Assembly (NCBI GenBank): GCA_030426545.1
Contig: JAUHYL010000031.1
Location: forward strand, 1 to 44,246
DNA length: 44,246 nucleotides
Direction of reading: 5' to 3'
DNA from: Gammaproteobacteria bacterium
GTDB lineage: Bacteria > Pseudomonadota > Gammaproteobacteria > Pseudomonadales > Halieaceae
This document shows positions 25,854-34,395 of the stretch, in pieces (positions within the stretch are counted from its first letter, which is position 1; each line of letters starts with the position of its first letter). The notes beneath the pieces were generated by a model. The model had not been told where the DNA came from. It did no database searches and was given only the letters and a program-made list of their open reading frames with translations. Made by a program: the position numbers and the translations under genes.

Positions 25854-26488
25854 TGAAACGGTTATTTCTAACCCCATCGACAAGCGCGCGTGAGCGCTGG
25901 TGCGAAGCCTTCGAAACGGTGCTGGTCGCTGATCACGGCGTGCAGCTGTCGTCTGCCGACAGCGCAGCGTACAGCAGTCTCTGGCTCGATCTGAGCACGG
26001 TCGATGAAGCCCGCAGCCTGACGTTGCTGAAAAGCGCCCTGCAGGCCGCGCGCCCGGTCGTGGCGATGAGTGCGACCCCTGATGAGTCACAGGCTTTCTC
26101 GCTGATCAAGGCGGGTGCGCACGGCTATTGCCACGTGGAAGCCGCGCCGGAGCAGTTGCGGGAAATTGCCCTCGTTGTTGAGCACGGCGGATTGTGGATG
26201 CCTCCATCCCTGATGCAGCGCTTTCTGGCGCTCTCAACCCGCGTCGCGGTAAAGCGCGCGCCGGAGTGGCAGCAAACCGAGCAGTTAACCGAGCGAGAAC
26301 TGATGGTCGGTGAGCGCGTGGGGCAGGGCGCCTCCAATCGCGAGATCGCCGCCGACCTGGGCGTCAGCGAGCGCACCGTAAAAGCCCACCTGACCGCCAT
26401 CTTCGACAAACTCGGCGTACGTGACCGCGTGCAACTGGCCCTGACAATGAACAACATCGAGGTCCCCCCGCAACGCGCAGTGCAATGA
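25850..26488 (+). CDS. LuxR-type DNA-binding regulator with degenerate receiver, in the Lap export operon
   Basis: Protein of 212 residues. The C-terminal part (about 146-200) is a clear LuxR/NarL helix-turn-helix: LTERELMVGERVGQGASNREIAADLGVSERTVKAHL. The N-terminal part has the size and rhythm of a response-regulator receiver. Asp47 (LWLDLST) sits at the phosphoacceptor place and Ser74 at the Thr/Ser position. However, the acidic pair after strand 1 is replaced by TPS, and the conserved Lys of GYLLK is missing (GYCHVE). Phosphorylation is therefore doubtful, and it may work by dimerisation or a ligand. It is coupled by ATGA overlap to lapC and lies just before the adhesin gene, so adhesin transcription is an attractive target (inference). 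Confidence 0.85.
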   Translation: MMKRLFLTPSTSARERWCEAFETVLVADHGVQLSSADSAAYSSLWLDLSTVDEARSLTLLKSALQAARPVVAMSATPDESQAFSLIKAGAHGYCHVEAAPEQLREIALVVEHGGLWMPPSLMQRFLALSTRVAVKRAPEWQQTEQLTERELMVGERVGQGASNREIAADLGVSERTVKAHLTAIFDKLGVRDRVQLALTMNNIEVPPQRAVQ

Positions 26489-26831
26489 TCCCTATCCTCC
26501 ACGCAACACCGCGGCTAACAGCGCTAACCCCTCAACACACTCTCAGCAAGCAGTCTCTCAGCATGGCCTGACGGTGTACGGGTAACGGGGTGAGTATCCC
26601 AGCCTTCCGAACCCCGTTACCCGTACACCGTCAGGCCCTGATCCAGCCCACCTCCACAGCTACCCATCCAAACCCACCCAACGCGTGAAACACATCACAG
26701 TTCCAGCAGCCAGCCCCTCCCCCTGCCCAAAAGTACAATGTGCCGCCACCCCCCAGTCCCTAGCATCAGTAACCATCACTAATAGCCGCTAAGCGCCAAC
26801 GACAAGGGCGCCGGCACAGGGGAGAAAAACC
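26489..26831. other. intergenic region between the export operon and the adhesin gene
   Basis: About 340 bases without a gene. It contains a long perfect inverted repeat (26565-26637), then a strikingly C-rich, G-poor stretch from about 26640 to 26760 on the plus strand, then the adhesin ribosome-binding site GGGGAGAAA. No good sigma-70 promoter is obvious. The C-rich tract would suit a Rho-loading site ending the export-operon transcript, or a leader controlled after initiation. Confidence 0.5.
26565..26637. repeat. long perfect inverted repeat with GAGTATC-N7-TCCGA loop (copy 1)
   Basis: Arms 26565-26591 and 26611-26637 are perfect complements over 27 bases (left arm begins GGCCTGACGG and ends AACGGGGT). 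The 19-base loop reads GAGTATC, seven bases, TCCGA. No T-run follows on either strand, so it is not a standard terminator. A second element with a different stem but the same loop signature lies at 37597-37671. Confidence 0.9.
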
Positions 26832-29800
26832 ATGGCTGAGCAAACGATCGCAACCGTCTCGTCCATCAACGGCAAGGCCTTCGCAAGAGGGGCTGATGGC
26901 GAACTGCGCGCATTGCGGGAAGGCGACGTGCTGCGTGCGGGGGAGACCCTGGTGACGCCCGCGGGCAGCAACGTGGAGCTCACGCTTGTGGACGGCACAG
27001 TGATGCCGGTGGCTGATGTTGCCGAGATGGCGATCAGCCCGGACCTGGTGGCGTCAACAGCGAGCGCTGCAGATGAAAGCGCCGTGCAGGATGAAACCGT
27101 CAAGGAAGTGTTGCGCGCACTGGAAGAGGGCGAGGATATCAGCAGTACGCTGCAGCCCACCGCCGCCGAAGGCGATCGTGCCGCGAATGATCCGCTGTTG
27201 GATAATGACGGTCACAGCTTTGTGCGCGTGGCGCGTATTGCCGAAGATGTGCCCGAGTTCAGCGCACTGGTCGGTGCGCCGGCCGCCGTGCCGGAGCCCT
27301 TTGAGCCCGAGGCCGACCTGATCTCCGTCGATGCCCAGGATGATCGCAGTAGCACCGAGCAGGGTGTACCTGTCGACATCGACGTACAGCGCAATGACAG
27401 TTTTCTTGAAGGGTCCACGGTTACCACGGTGACGCAGGCCGAGAATGGCCGCGTCGTTCTTAACAGCGATAACACGGTGACCTATATCCCGAACGACGGG
27501 TTTGTGGGTACGGATACCTTCAACTATACCGCCACCAGTGTCGATGGTAATGGCCAGGATACGGCAACCGTGTTTGTGGAAGTGACGGGAGAGCCCGTCG
27601 AACCGCCACCCCCGCCCCCCCCGCCTGCGCCAGAGGATCCGCCAACCATCAGCATCGGCGATGACATCGTGGTTGAGGGGGATAGAGCAGAGGTTGAGGT
27701 GACCCTTTCGCGCCCGTCGGAAGAATCCGTTACCGTGCGCTTTGCGACCTCCGATGATACGGCAACCGTCAGCGGCGGTGACTACGACGCCGAGACCGGT
27801 ACGATCACCTTCGCGCCCGGTCAGACCGCCGTTACCGTGACCATCCAGACCAACGATGACAGTATCCTGGAGGGCGACGAACAGTTCCTGGTCAACCTGA
27901 GTACGCCGGACAACGCCACCATTGCAGATGGTACCGGTATTGTTGTGATCCGCGATGGCACCGAGTTGCCGCCACCGCCACCTCCACCGCCGCCTATCCC
28001 GACCGATGTGCCGCAAATTTCCATCAGTGACGCCGAGCCGGTATCCGAAGGCAATATAGCCACGTTTACCGTAACGCTGAGTGAACCCAGCACCGAAGTC
28101 ATCACCGTGAACTACACCACGCAGGACGGCAGCGCGAAGGTGGTTGATGGGGACTTTCAGGCAACGGCAGGCACGCTGGTGTTTAATCCCGGCGTCACCT
28201 CCTTGCAGGTGACAGTGCAAACCGATGACGATCTTTTTGCCGAGGGCACGGAGAACTTTTTCCTGCAGCTTGGCACTCCCTCCAACGCCACGATCGCGGA
28301 CGGCCAGGGCGAAGGCAGCATTGTCGATGAAACCGACCCCGGACCCGAGGATACGGTCTACGCCAACATTGAGGTCGATCTGGCAAGTGTTGCCGAGGGC
28401 GGCCAGCTGACTTACACAGTTTCACTGGTAGACGAAGACAATATCGCCGTGAGCGTGCCGGCTGGCAAGACGGTCAATGTTGCGCTGGACTGGAGTGGCG
28501 TTGCCACACCGGGTGTTGATACCAGCGCGTTGCCCGCCTCGGTTAACGTGAGTGGCGCAAGTAGCGCACAGTTCACGGTCGATGCACTGGATGACTATCT
28601 CGACGAGGGCAGCGAATCGTTGATCGCCACCATTAGCGGTGTTACCGATGTCGACGGCACCTTTGAAGTGGCTGCAATCGGCAGCAGCAACGCGGCCAGC
28701 AGTGCGATCACGGATGAGCCGCAGCCCGGCCCCGAAGACACGGTCTACGCCAATATCGTGGTAGACCTGCCCAGCGTTGCCGAGGGCGGACAGCTTACCT
28801 ATACCGTGTCGCTGGTGGACGACGACAACAACGTCGTCAATGTACCGTCCGGCAAAACCATCACCGTTGCGCTGGATTGGAGTGGCGTTGCCACGCCCGG
28901 CGTGGATACCAGTGCGCTGCCCGCCAGCGTGGATGTGAGTGGCGCAAATTCGGTGCAGTTCACAGTCGATGCGTTGAATGACGTGCTCTCTGAGGGCTCC
29001 GAGTCCTTGATCGCGACCATTAATAGCGTTAGCGACGTCGACGGTCTTTACGAGGCCGTTGCACCCGGCAGCAGCAACGTTGCCAACAGCGCCATCATCG
29101 ACAGCGATGAGGCGGTGTACGCCAATATCGTTGTCGATGCCGCCAGCGTGGCAGAGGGTGGCCAGCTCACCTATACCGTGTCGCTGGTCGACGAGGACAA
29201 TATCGCGGTCGCCGTGCCGTCTGGGAAAACCGTTACCGTGGCACTGGAGTGGAGTGGTGTGGCAACCGCGGGTGTGGACACCAGTGCTTTGCCGGCATCC
29301 GTAAATATCTCGGGTGCAACCGACATGCAGTTTACCGTCGATGCGCTGGACGATTACCTGGCGGAGGGCAGTGAATCACTGATCGCTACCATTACTGGTG
29401 TTACCGATGTCGACAGTACGTTTGAAGTCGTTGCCATTGGCGCAAGTAACGTTGCCAATAGCGCCATCACCGATGAACCGCAGCCCGGCCCGGAAGATAC
29501 GGTCTACGCCAATATCGTGGTAGACCTGCCCACCGTTGCCGAGGGCGGGCAGCTTACCTATACCGTGTCGCTGGTGGACGAGGACAACAACGTCGTCAAT
29601 GTGCCGTCTGGCAAAACCATCACCGTTGCGCTGGATTGGAGTGGCGTTGCCACGCCCGGCGTGGATACCAGTGCGCTGCCCGCCAGCGTGGATGTCAGCG
29701 GCGCAAACTCGGTGCAGTTCACAGTCGATGCGTTGAATGACGTGCTCTCTGAAGGTGCCGAGTCCTTGATCGCGACTATTAATAGCGTTAACGACGTCGA

Positions 29801-31997
29801 CGGCCTTTACGAGGCCGTTGCACCCGGCAGCAGCAACGTTGCCAACAGCGCCATCATCGACAGCGACGAGGCGGTGTACGCCAATATCGTTGTCGATGCT
29901 GCCAGTGTGGCAGAGGGTGGCCAGCTCACCTATACCGTGTCGCTGGTCGACGAGGACAATATCGCGGTCGCCGTGCCGTCGGGGAAGACTGTCACCGTGG
30001 CCCTGGACTGGAGCGGTATGGCGACACCCGGTGTGGATACCAGCGCATTGCCGGCCTCGGTGAATGTGAGTGGCGCCAGCAGTACACAATTTACCGTTGA
30101 CGCCGTCGATGATTATTTCGCCGAGGGCAGTGAATCATTAATCGCCACCATCTCCGGGGTGACCGATGTCGACAACACGTTTCAGACGCTGGTTATCGGC
30201 GCTCAGAACATTGCCAACAGCGCCATTACCGACGAACCCCAGCCGGGCCCCGAGGATACAGTCTATGCCAACATCGCGGTAGATCTGGCCAGTGTGGTGG
30301 AGGGCGGCCAGCTCACCTACACCGTTTCCCTGGTGGATTCAGGCAATAACGCGGTCTCTGTGCCGACGGGAAAAAGCGTCAATGTTGAGCTGAACTGGAC
30401 TGGCGCCGCGGCTTCGGGAATCGACACCGACGCGCTGCCGGCGAGTGTCGACATCACGTCCGGCTCGTCCGTGCAGTTCGTGGTGACCAGTGTCGATGAC
30501 ACTGAAATTGAGGTCAGCGAATTACTCAATGCCACGATCAGCACGGTTACCGATACCGATGGCAGTTTCGAAGCCGTTGCGGTGGGTAGCAGCGCTGCCG
30601 TCAGCTCGACGATCCTGGACAACGATTCCGACAGACCCGTCGAGCTTTCAAGACTGACCCGGGTAGAGGTTGATGAGTCCGACCTGCCCCAGGGAAATCC
30701 CGGCAGCCCCGGATTCCCCGTCGCGCTGGGTACCTTCAGCTTCTCGACCCCCGATGGTTTTGACAGCTTCATTTTTGGCGGCCAGGGCGGCGCGGTGACA
30801 CTCACCGGTCTGGCTCAGCTGCTCGGCGCAATAGGCACCGGAGCGGTGGGCACCGGCACCATCTACAACCTGGGTGAGCACGGTACGCTGGAGTTTTATG
30901 ATGCCACCGGCACACCGGAAACCGGGATGACGATCAATTTTGCTTACACGCTCACCAGCGCCGAACACCATCCGCTCACTCCGCTGCCGAATGCCACCGG
31001 TATCGGTGTGGATGACGGCTTTGACGGCTTCCTGCTGCAGGTGAGGGATGCCGGGTCTGGCCCTTTGCGGTCCGCCGGTGGCGTTATCGAGGTGAAGATC
31101 GTCGATGATGTTCCCGTGCTGCATGATCCAGATACTGTACTGGTTGACGCCGGCTCGAACGTCCCCGGAACGCCTGTTGCTCTCAACTTTGGCGATGCCG
31201 CCGGTGCGGACGGTATAGGCCAGATTGTCTTTGATGGCGTTGTCGATGGCGCGGAGGCCCGCAATGTCATCGGGCAGACCCTGCACATCGGTGATGCGTG
31301 GAAACTCTATACCTATATCAATGATGCCAGGGACACGCTCTGGTTGGCCACTTCTGATCCAGAGGCGGCTGCACCCTCCCTGATTGGTTTAACGATTACG
31401 CTTGATGGTGACAGCTACAGCGTGCAGTCAAACGCGCCCTTGTTACAGGCGGTTTCACGCGCGGTCTACGATGATGGCCCCATCCACCTGCGCTTCGGCG
31501 TGTTGGGCACCGATGGAGACGGCGATGACGCGCCGACTACACCGCTGCAGGCGGACATCAACCTGAGCATCGTGCCAGGCAGCGCCAACGTTGTGCACGC
31601 GAGCGGCGCGGACGATACGCTGGCGGCTACGCTCGGGGATGATCTTTTCGTCTGGGAACTTGCCGATGCCGGCACAACGGTAGCCCCGTCGCAGGACGTG
31701 GTCACTGATTTTGGCGCAGGCGGCCTGGATACGCTCGATGTGCGCGATCTGCTGCAACTCGAGGGGGAGGGCTCTGGCAACAGTATTGGCAATCTCCTGG
31801 AGTATCTGCACGTTACCGAGGACGCTGGCAACACGGTACTGCATATCAGCAGTGAAGGTGGCTTCAGCGGCGGTGTTTTCGATCCCGGTGAGGTCAACCA
31901 GACGATCACGTTACAGGGCGTTGACCTTGTCGGCGGCAACCCGGTTCAGGATGTCATCGAAGATATGCTGTCCAGTGGTAGACTGATTACTGACTGA
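26832..31997 (+). CDS. giant LapA-like type I-secreted surface adhesin with retention module
   Basis: Cell-surface adhesin of 1721 residues. Residues 1-130 form the LapA-type retention module (MAEQTIATVSSINGKAFARG, then DGTVMPVADVAEM). PTAAEG at 109-114 supplies the di-alanine LapG cleavage site (Ala111-Ala112), followed by GHSFVRVARIAEDVPEF. Next come a cadherin-like domain (about 172-253, NGRVVLNSDNTVTYIPNDGF), a poly-Pro linker, two Calx-beta domains (about 275-375 and 395-495) split by a second poly-Pro linker, six repeats of about 126 residues (about 510-1262), and a VCA0849-type C-terminal secretion region. That region has weak RTX-like GADDTLAATLGDDLFVWE and ends with a hydrophobic/acidic tail. 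Export is expected through LapB, LapC and LapE. GGGGAGAAA precedes the ATG. Confidence 0.95.
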   Translation: MAEQTIATVSSINGKAFARGADGELRALREGDVLRAGETLVTPAGSNVELTLVDGTVMPVADVAEMAISPDLVASTASAADESAVQDETVKEVLRALEEGEDISSTLQPTAAEGDRAANDPLLDNDGHSFVRVARIAEDVPEFSALVGAPAAVPEPFEPEADLISVDAQDDRSSTEQGVPVDIDVQRNDSFLEGSTVTTVTQAENGRVVLNSDNTVTYIPNDGFVGTDTFNYTATSVDGNGQDTATVFVEVTGEPVEPPPPPPPPAPEDPPTISIGDDIVVEGDRAEVEVTLSRPSEESVTVRFATSDDTATVSGGDYDAETGTITFAPGQTAVTVTIQTNDDSILEGDEQFLVNLSTPDNATIADGTGIVVIRDGTELPPPPPPPPPIPTDVPQISISDAEPVSEGNIATFTVTLSEPSTEVITVNYTTQDGSAKVVDGDFQATAGTLVFNPGVTSLQVTVQTDDDLFAEGTENFFLQLGTPSNATIADGQGEGSIVDETDPGPEDTVYANIEVDLASVAEGGQLTYTVSLVDEDNIAVSVPAGKTVNVALDWSGVATPGVDTSALPASVNVSGASSAQFTVDALDDYLDEGSESLIATISGVTDVDGTFEVAAIGSSNAASSAITDEPQPGPEDTVYANIVVDLPSVAEGGQLTYTVSLVDDDNNVVNVPSGKTITVALDWSGVATPGVDTSALPASVDVSGANSVQFTVDALNDVLSEGSESLIATINSVSDVDGLYEAVAPGSSNVANSAIIDSDEAVYANIVVDAASVAEGGQLTYTVSLVDEDNIAVAVPSGKTVTVALEWSGVATAGVDTSALPASVNISGATDMQFTVDALDDYLAEGSESLIATITGVTDVDSTFEVVAIGASNVANSAITDEPQPGPEDTVYANIVVDLPTVAEGGQLTYTVSLVDEDNNVVNVPSGKTITVALDWSGVATPGVDTSALPASVDVSGANSVQFTVDALNDVLSEGAESLIATINSVNDVDGLYEAVAPGSSNVANSAIIDSDEAVYANIVVDAASVAEGGQLTYTVSLVDEDNIAVAVPSGKTVTVALDWSGMATPGVDTSALPASVNVSGASSTQFTVDAVDDYFAEGSESLIATISGVTDVDNTFQTLVIGAQNIANSAITDEPQPGPEDTVYANIAVDLASVVEGGQLTYTVSLVDSGNNAVSVPTGKSVNVELNWTGAAASGIDTDALPASVDITSGSSVQFVVTSVDDTEIEVSELLNATISTVTDTDGSFEAVAVGSSAAVSSTILDNDSDRPVELSRLTRVEVDESDLPQGNPGSPGFPVALGTFSFSTPDGFDSFIFGGQGGAVTLTGLAQLLGAIGTGAVGTGTIYNLGEHGTLEFYDATGTPETGMTINFAYTLTSAEHHPLTPLPNATGIGVDDGFDGFLLQVRDAGSGPLRSAGGVIEVKIVDDVPVLHDPDTVLVDAGSNVPGTPVALNFGDAAGADGIGQIVFDGVVDGAEARNVIGQTLHIGDAWKLYTYINDARDTLWLATSDPEAAAPSLIGLTITLDGDSYSVQSNAPLLQAVSRAVYDDGPIHLRFGVLGTDGDGDDAPTTPLQADINLSIVPGSANVVHASGADDTLAATLGDDLFVWELADAGTTVAPSQDVVTDFGAGGLDTLDVRDLLQLEGEGSGNSIGNLLEYLHVTEDAGNTVLHISSEGGFSGGVFDPGEVNQTITLQGVDLVGGNPVQDVIEDMLSSGRLITD
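28350..30620 (+). repeat. six tandem ~126-residue adhesin repeats, with a 759-bp duplicated double unit
   Basis: Repeat units open with (D/E)xVYANIxVD near 28359, 28738, 29113, 29500, 29872 and 30256, each followed by AEGGQLTYTVSLVD and SGVATPGVDTSALPASV (variants in units 3 and 6). Units 2-3 (about 28741-29499) and 4-5 (about 29500-30258) are nearly identical at DNA level with an exact offset of 759 bases (253 codons), showing a recent double-unit duplication. Confidence 0.93.
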
Positions 31998-32047
31998 TGG
32001 CTGGAACGAGTAACCGGTCTTTACAGAAGCAGGCGGGGTGAAGCGCG

Positions 32048-32368
32048 ATGCCGTTCGTAAAACGCGATAGCAGTGCACAAATCTGTGCCGTGGCGGCACA
32101 GGCAAACGCCGAGTGTAGCGAGGAGGTTGCGGCGGATGATGCCGATTTGCGCCGCTTTCTCGCTACGCTGGGTGAGGGTGTAGCGGCACCACTGGATGCC
32201 AGCGATCAGGATTTTATCCGGGTGCTGGAGGATTTGCTGGAGTTGCTCACAGACAAGGGTGTCATCCTGTTCACGGAGCTACCCGAATTTGCCCAGCGCA
32301 AGGTGCTCAACCGTCGTCGCTTGCGCTCAGAGCTGTCACAGGCGCTGAACTTGCTTGAGGACGAGTAG
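32048..32368 (+). CDS. small conserved protein downstream of the adhesin (often called tryptophan synthase beta-like)
   Basis: A 106-residue, acidic, probably cytoplasmic protein starting MPFVKRDSSAQICAVA. The conserved-looking core is FIRVLEDLLELLTDKGVILFTELPEFAQRKVLNRRRLR. I recall similar short proteins in marine gammaproteobacteria carrying the misleading label tryptophan synthase subunit beta-like; nothing here resembles TrpB catalysis (no PLP site, far too short). A good ribosome-binding site (GGCGGGGTGAAG) precedes the ATG 50 bases after the adhesin stop, so it is likely in the adhesin transcript. Its role, perhaps in adhesin production or localisation, is unknown. Confidence 0.75.
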   Translation: MPFVKRDSSAQICAVAAQANAECSEEVAADDADLRRFLATLGEGVAAPLDASDQDFIRVLEDLLELLTDKGVILFTELPEFAQRKVLNRRRLRSELSQALNLLEDE

Positions 32369-32370
32369 GC

Positions 32371-32400
32371 GGCGATCTGATCGCCTGAATCAGGGTTTTT
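32371..32400 (+). terminator. possible terminator after the adhesin/small-protein transcript
   Basis: GGCGA-TCTGA-TCGCC (32371-32385) forms a short hairpin, and TTTTT occurs at 32396-32400, ten bases later. The gap makes it a weak intrinsic terminator, but it lies correctly between the convergent small-protein and lapD genes. Confidence 0.4.
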
Positions 32401-32448
32401 CGACGTAGATAACGGTCGTCACAACCCGGCCTGGTGGAGACCCGGCGG

Positions 32449-34368
32449 CTATTCCGTCAACCTGATACCCGGCCCCGTGGCACCGTCCATGCCCAGTTGG
32501 CGCAGCGTAGTCCACTGTGCATCGCTGTGCACACCCTCGGCGATTACGCGCACGCCAATGGCATGTCCCAGGGTACAGAATGCGCTCAGCAAGGTCTGGC
32601 TGTTGTTGTTCCCAGTGATGTCACGCACGAAGCTGGCATCGATCTTCAGGTAGTCCAATCCCACGTCGTGCAGGCGCCCCAGCTCGGCCAGCCTGTGGCC
32701 GGCGTGCTTGATGCCCACGGTGACGCCGCGAGGCTGCACCACCGTGCACAGCTGTTTGAACGCTGCCAGGTGACGAAAAACGCTGTCTTCGGTCAGTTCC
32801 AGCCAGAGTAGGGTTGCAGCCTCTTTATTCTGCTCAAGCTGCTTGTCCAGCCAGCCCGGAAAGCGCTTGTCGTACAGCGCTGCCGCACTGAGATTTACGG
32901 CCACCGGCTGTGACTGTTCCGTTGCTCGTGCCAGGGCCATTGTTACCACGGCTTTATCGAGCTCACCTTCGAGTTTCAGGCGATGTATCCATGGGAGGAA
33001 CTGCGCGGCGGGTAAGCGGTTGGCTCCCTCTGGGAGCGTGACCGGGGATTCGAAGTGAATCAGATCGCCTTGATGGTCCAGCACAGGAAAATGGGCGAGA
33101 CCCAGTTGGTCCGATTGCAGGGCATGCTCCAGCACACTTTGCCAGTGCTCGGCCCGCTGCTGGGTGGGTTGTGCAAACGGTTCTTCGGGGGCGCAGTAGA
33201 CAAGCGTTGCGTGCTCGCCCTCCTGGGCTGTCGTCAGTGCGGTATCCAGCCGGGTGAGCAATTGCGCGACCGTATCGCCCGGTTGGTAGATCGTGGCTGA
33301 ACCGGGCGTGGAACATTCGTGATCCAGCTGGTGTTCGCTGAACACTCGGTTGATCAGTTCAAGAACGTCGCGCGCGAGCGCTTCAGCTTCGAACTCTCCC
33401 GGGGCGACCAGCGCAATGTCGGAGCCATTCAGGCGGCCGCCGGCCCAGCCGCTATTGGGCGCCAGAAATCGGATCAGCTTGTCCCCGATGTCACACAGAA
33501 TCTCATCGATTGCCTTGCGCCCGTAGTCACTGTTGAGCTGCGCAAGTCTTCCAATCCGCAACAGGACCAGGCTGCCGGAGGATTCCGCTTCGCGACTCTC
33601 CAACAGGGCGGCCAGCTTTTGCAGGTAGGGTTCGCGCTGGGTCAGGCCGGTGACGGGATCAATTTGCGCTTCACGTTGCCAGCGTTCCAGGCGCTGCGCC
33701 TCCTGGTCAAGCACGCCTTTTACGTGTGTAGACATGCCGTTCATGGCCCGCACCAGCTGTTTGAACTCCAGGGTTGCCGGTTCCGGAATCGTAATAAAGC
33801 GGCGCGCCCGCAGCGCATCCGCCTGTCTTACCACTGCATTCAGCGGTCGCAGAATGCCCTTCAATGCTCGTGCGCCAATCAGCCCGGCGAGCACGGCTGC
33901 GAGCAGGAAGATGCCCGCCTGACGGATGCTGCCGCGCCATAGCTCGCCGTAGGCAAAGCGCGAATGGCTGCGCAGGGTGAGTGTGCCCGCCTGCGTCCAG
34001 CCTGCCTGCACGCTGGCCACGCCCGGTTCTGCTTTGATGGGGAAAAGGCGCACGAACCAGTCCGGGGCGCCACGGGCCGGACGTTCATCGACGCGCAATA
34101 TGGCACTGTTCCCCTGTGGATCAGTGAGTTCGATGTGTTCGTAAAAGCCGGTGTCGAATTGTGCGGCCAGGGTCAGTTCCAGCAATACTTCGTCAGCGCC
34201 CTGCTGCGAGAGCGACAGGGCAAGTGCGCTGGCGTTATCTGCATTTTTCATGCTGAGCTGCTGATTCAGATAATCCCGTGCAGAGATTGTCGTCACCCAG
34301 ACATTGATGGTGAACACCACTGCGAGCAGCAGGGCAATCGCCACCCACAATTGCTTATACAAAGACAT
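32449..34368 (-). CDS. lapD: LapD-like c-di-GMP receptor with degenerate GGDEF and EAL domains
   Basis: Inner-membrane receptor of 639 residues that senses cytoplasmic c-di-GMP and controls periplasmic LapG. TM1 is about 7-28. The periplasmic LapD_MoxY-type domain carries QAGWTQAGTLTLRSH, with Trp124 matching the LapG-binding Trp of Pseudomonas LapD, and then FAYGELWRGS. TM2 is about 150-169, then HAMP. The GGDEF domain (about 230-390) has NGSDIA in place of GGDEF. The EAL domain (about 405-635) has FES for EAL and KHAG for the metal-binding DDFG, so neither synthesis nor hydrolysis is expected. LKIDASFVRDI and VIAEGVHSD keep the fold. GGAGAC precedes the ATG; lapG is 27 bases upstream on the same strand. 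Confidence 0.94.
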   Translation of the reverse strand: MSLYKQLWVAIALLLAVVFTINVWVTTISARDYLNQQLSMKNADNASALALSLSQQGADEVLLELTLAAQFDTGFYEHIELTDPQGNSAILRVDERPARGAPDWFVRLFPIKAEPGVASVQAGWTQAGTLTLRSHSRFAYGELWRGSIRQAGIFLLAAVLAGLIGARALKGILRPLNAVVRQADALRARRFITIPEPATLEFKQLVRAMNGMSTHVKGVLDQEAQRLERWQREAQIDPVTGLTQREPYLQKLAALLESREAESSGSLVLLRIGRLAQLNSDYGRKAIDEILCDIGDKLIRFLAPNSGWAGGRLNGSDIALVAPGEFEAEALARDVLELINRVFSEHQLDHECSTPGSATIYQPGDTVAQLLTRLDTALTTAQEGEHATLVYCAPEEPFAQPTQQRAEHWQSVLEHALQSDQLGLAHFPVLDHQGDLIHFESPVTLPEGANRLPAAQFLPWIHRLKLEGELDKAVVTMALARATEQSQPVAVNLSAAALYDKRFPGWLDKQLEQNKEAATLLWLELTEDSVFRHLAAFKQLCTVVQPRGVTVGIKHAGHRLAELGRLHDVGLDYLKIDASFVRDITGNNNSQTLLSAFCTLGHAIGVRVIAEGVHSDAQWTTLRQLGMDGATGPGIRLTE

Positions 34369-34395
34369 TAGCAGTCTCCAGTTGCCTTGTTGGTT

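Noticed and set aside
26565-26637. Copy 1 hairpin as the intrinsic terminator of the lapBC operon
   Set aside because: The stem is far longer than usual and no T-run follows on either strand; a Rho-type role of the following C-rich tract is more plausible.
27054-28220. Long open frame antisense to the adhesin gene (388 codons)
   Set aside because: It lies wholly opposite the adhesin N-terminal domains, has no recognisable motif and follows from the low stop-codon frequency of GC-rich repetitive DNA.
28350-30620. CRISPR-like array from the regular repeats
   Set aside because: The repeats are about 378 bases long, in frame and code for protein domains; there are no short spacers and no cas genes.
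31600-31720. Typical RTX calcium-binding nonapeptide array in the adhesin
   Set aside because: Only one or two degenerate units (GADDTL, GDDLFVW) are present; the C-terminus fits the VCA0849-type secretion region instead.
32048-32368. Tryptophan synthase beta subunit
   Set aside because: The protein is 106 residues with no PLP-binding lysine motif or TrpB-like sequence; the family name used for such proteins is misleading.
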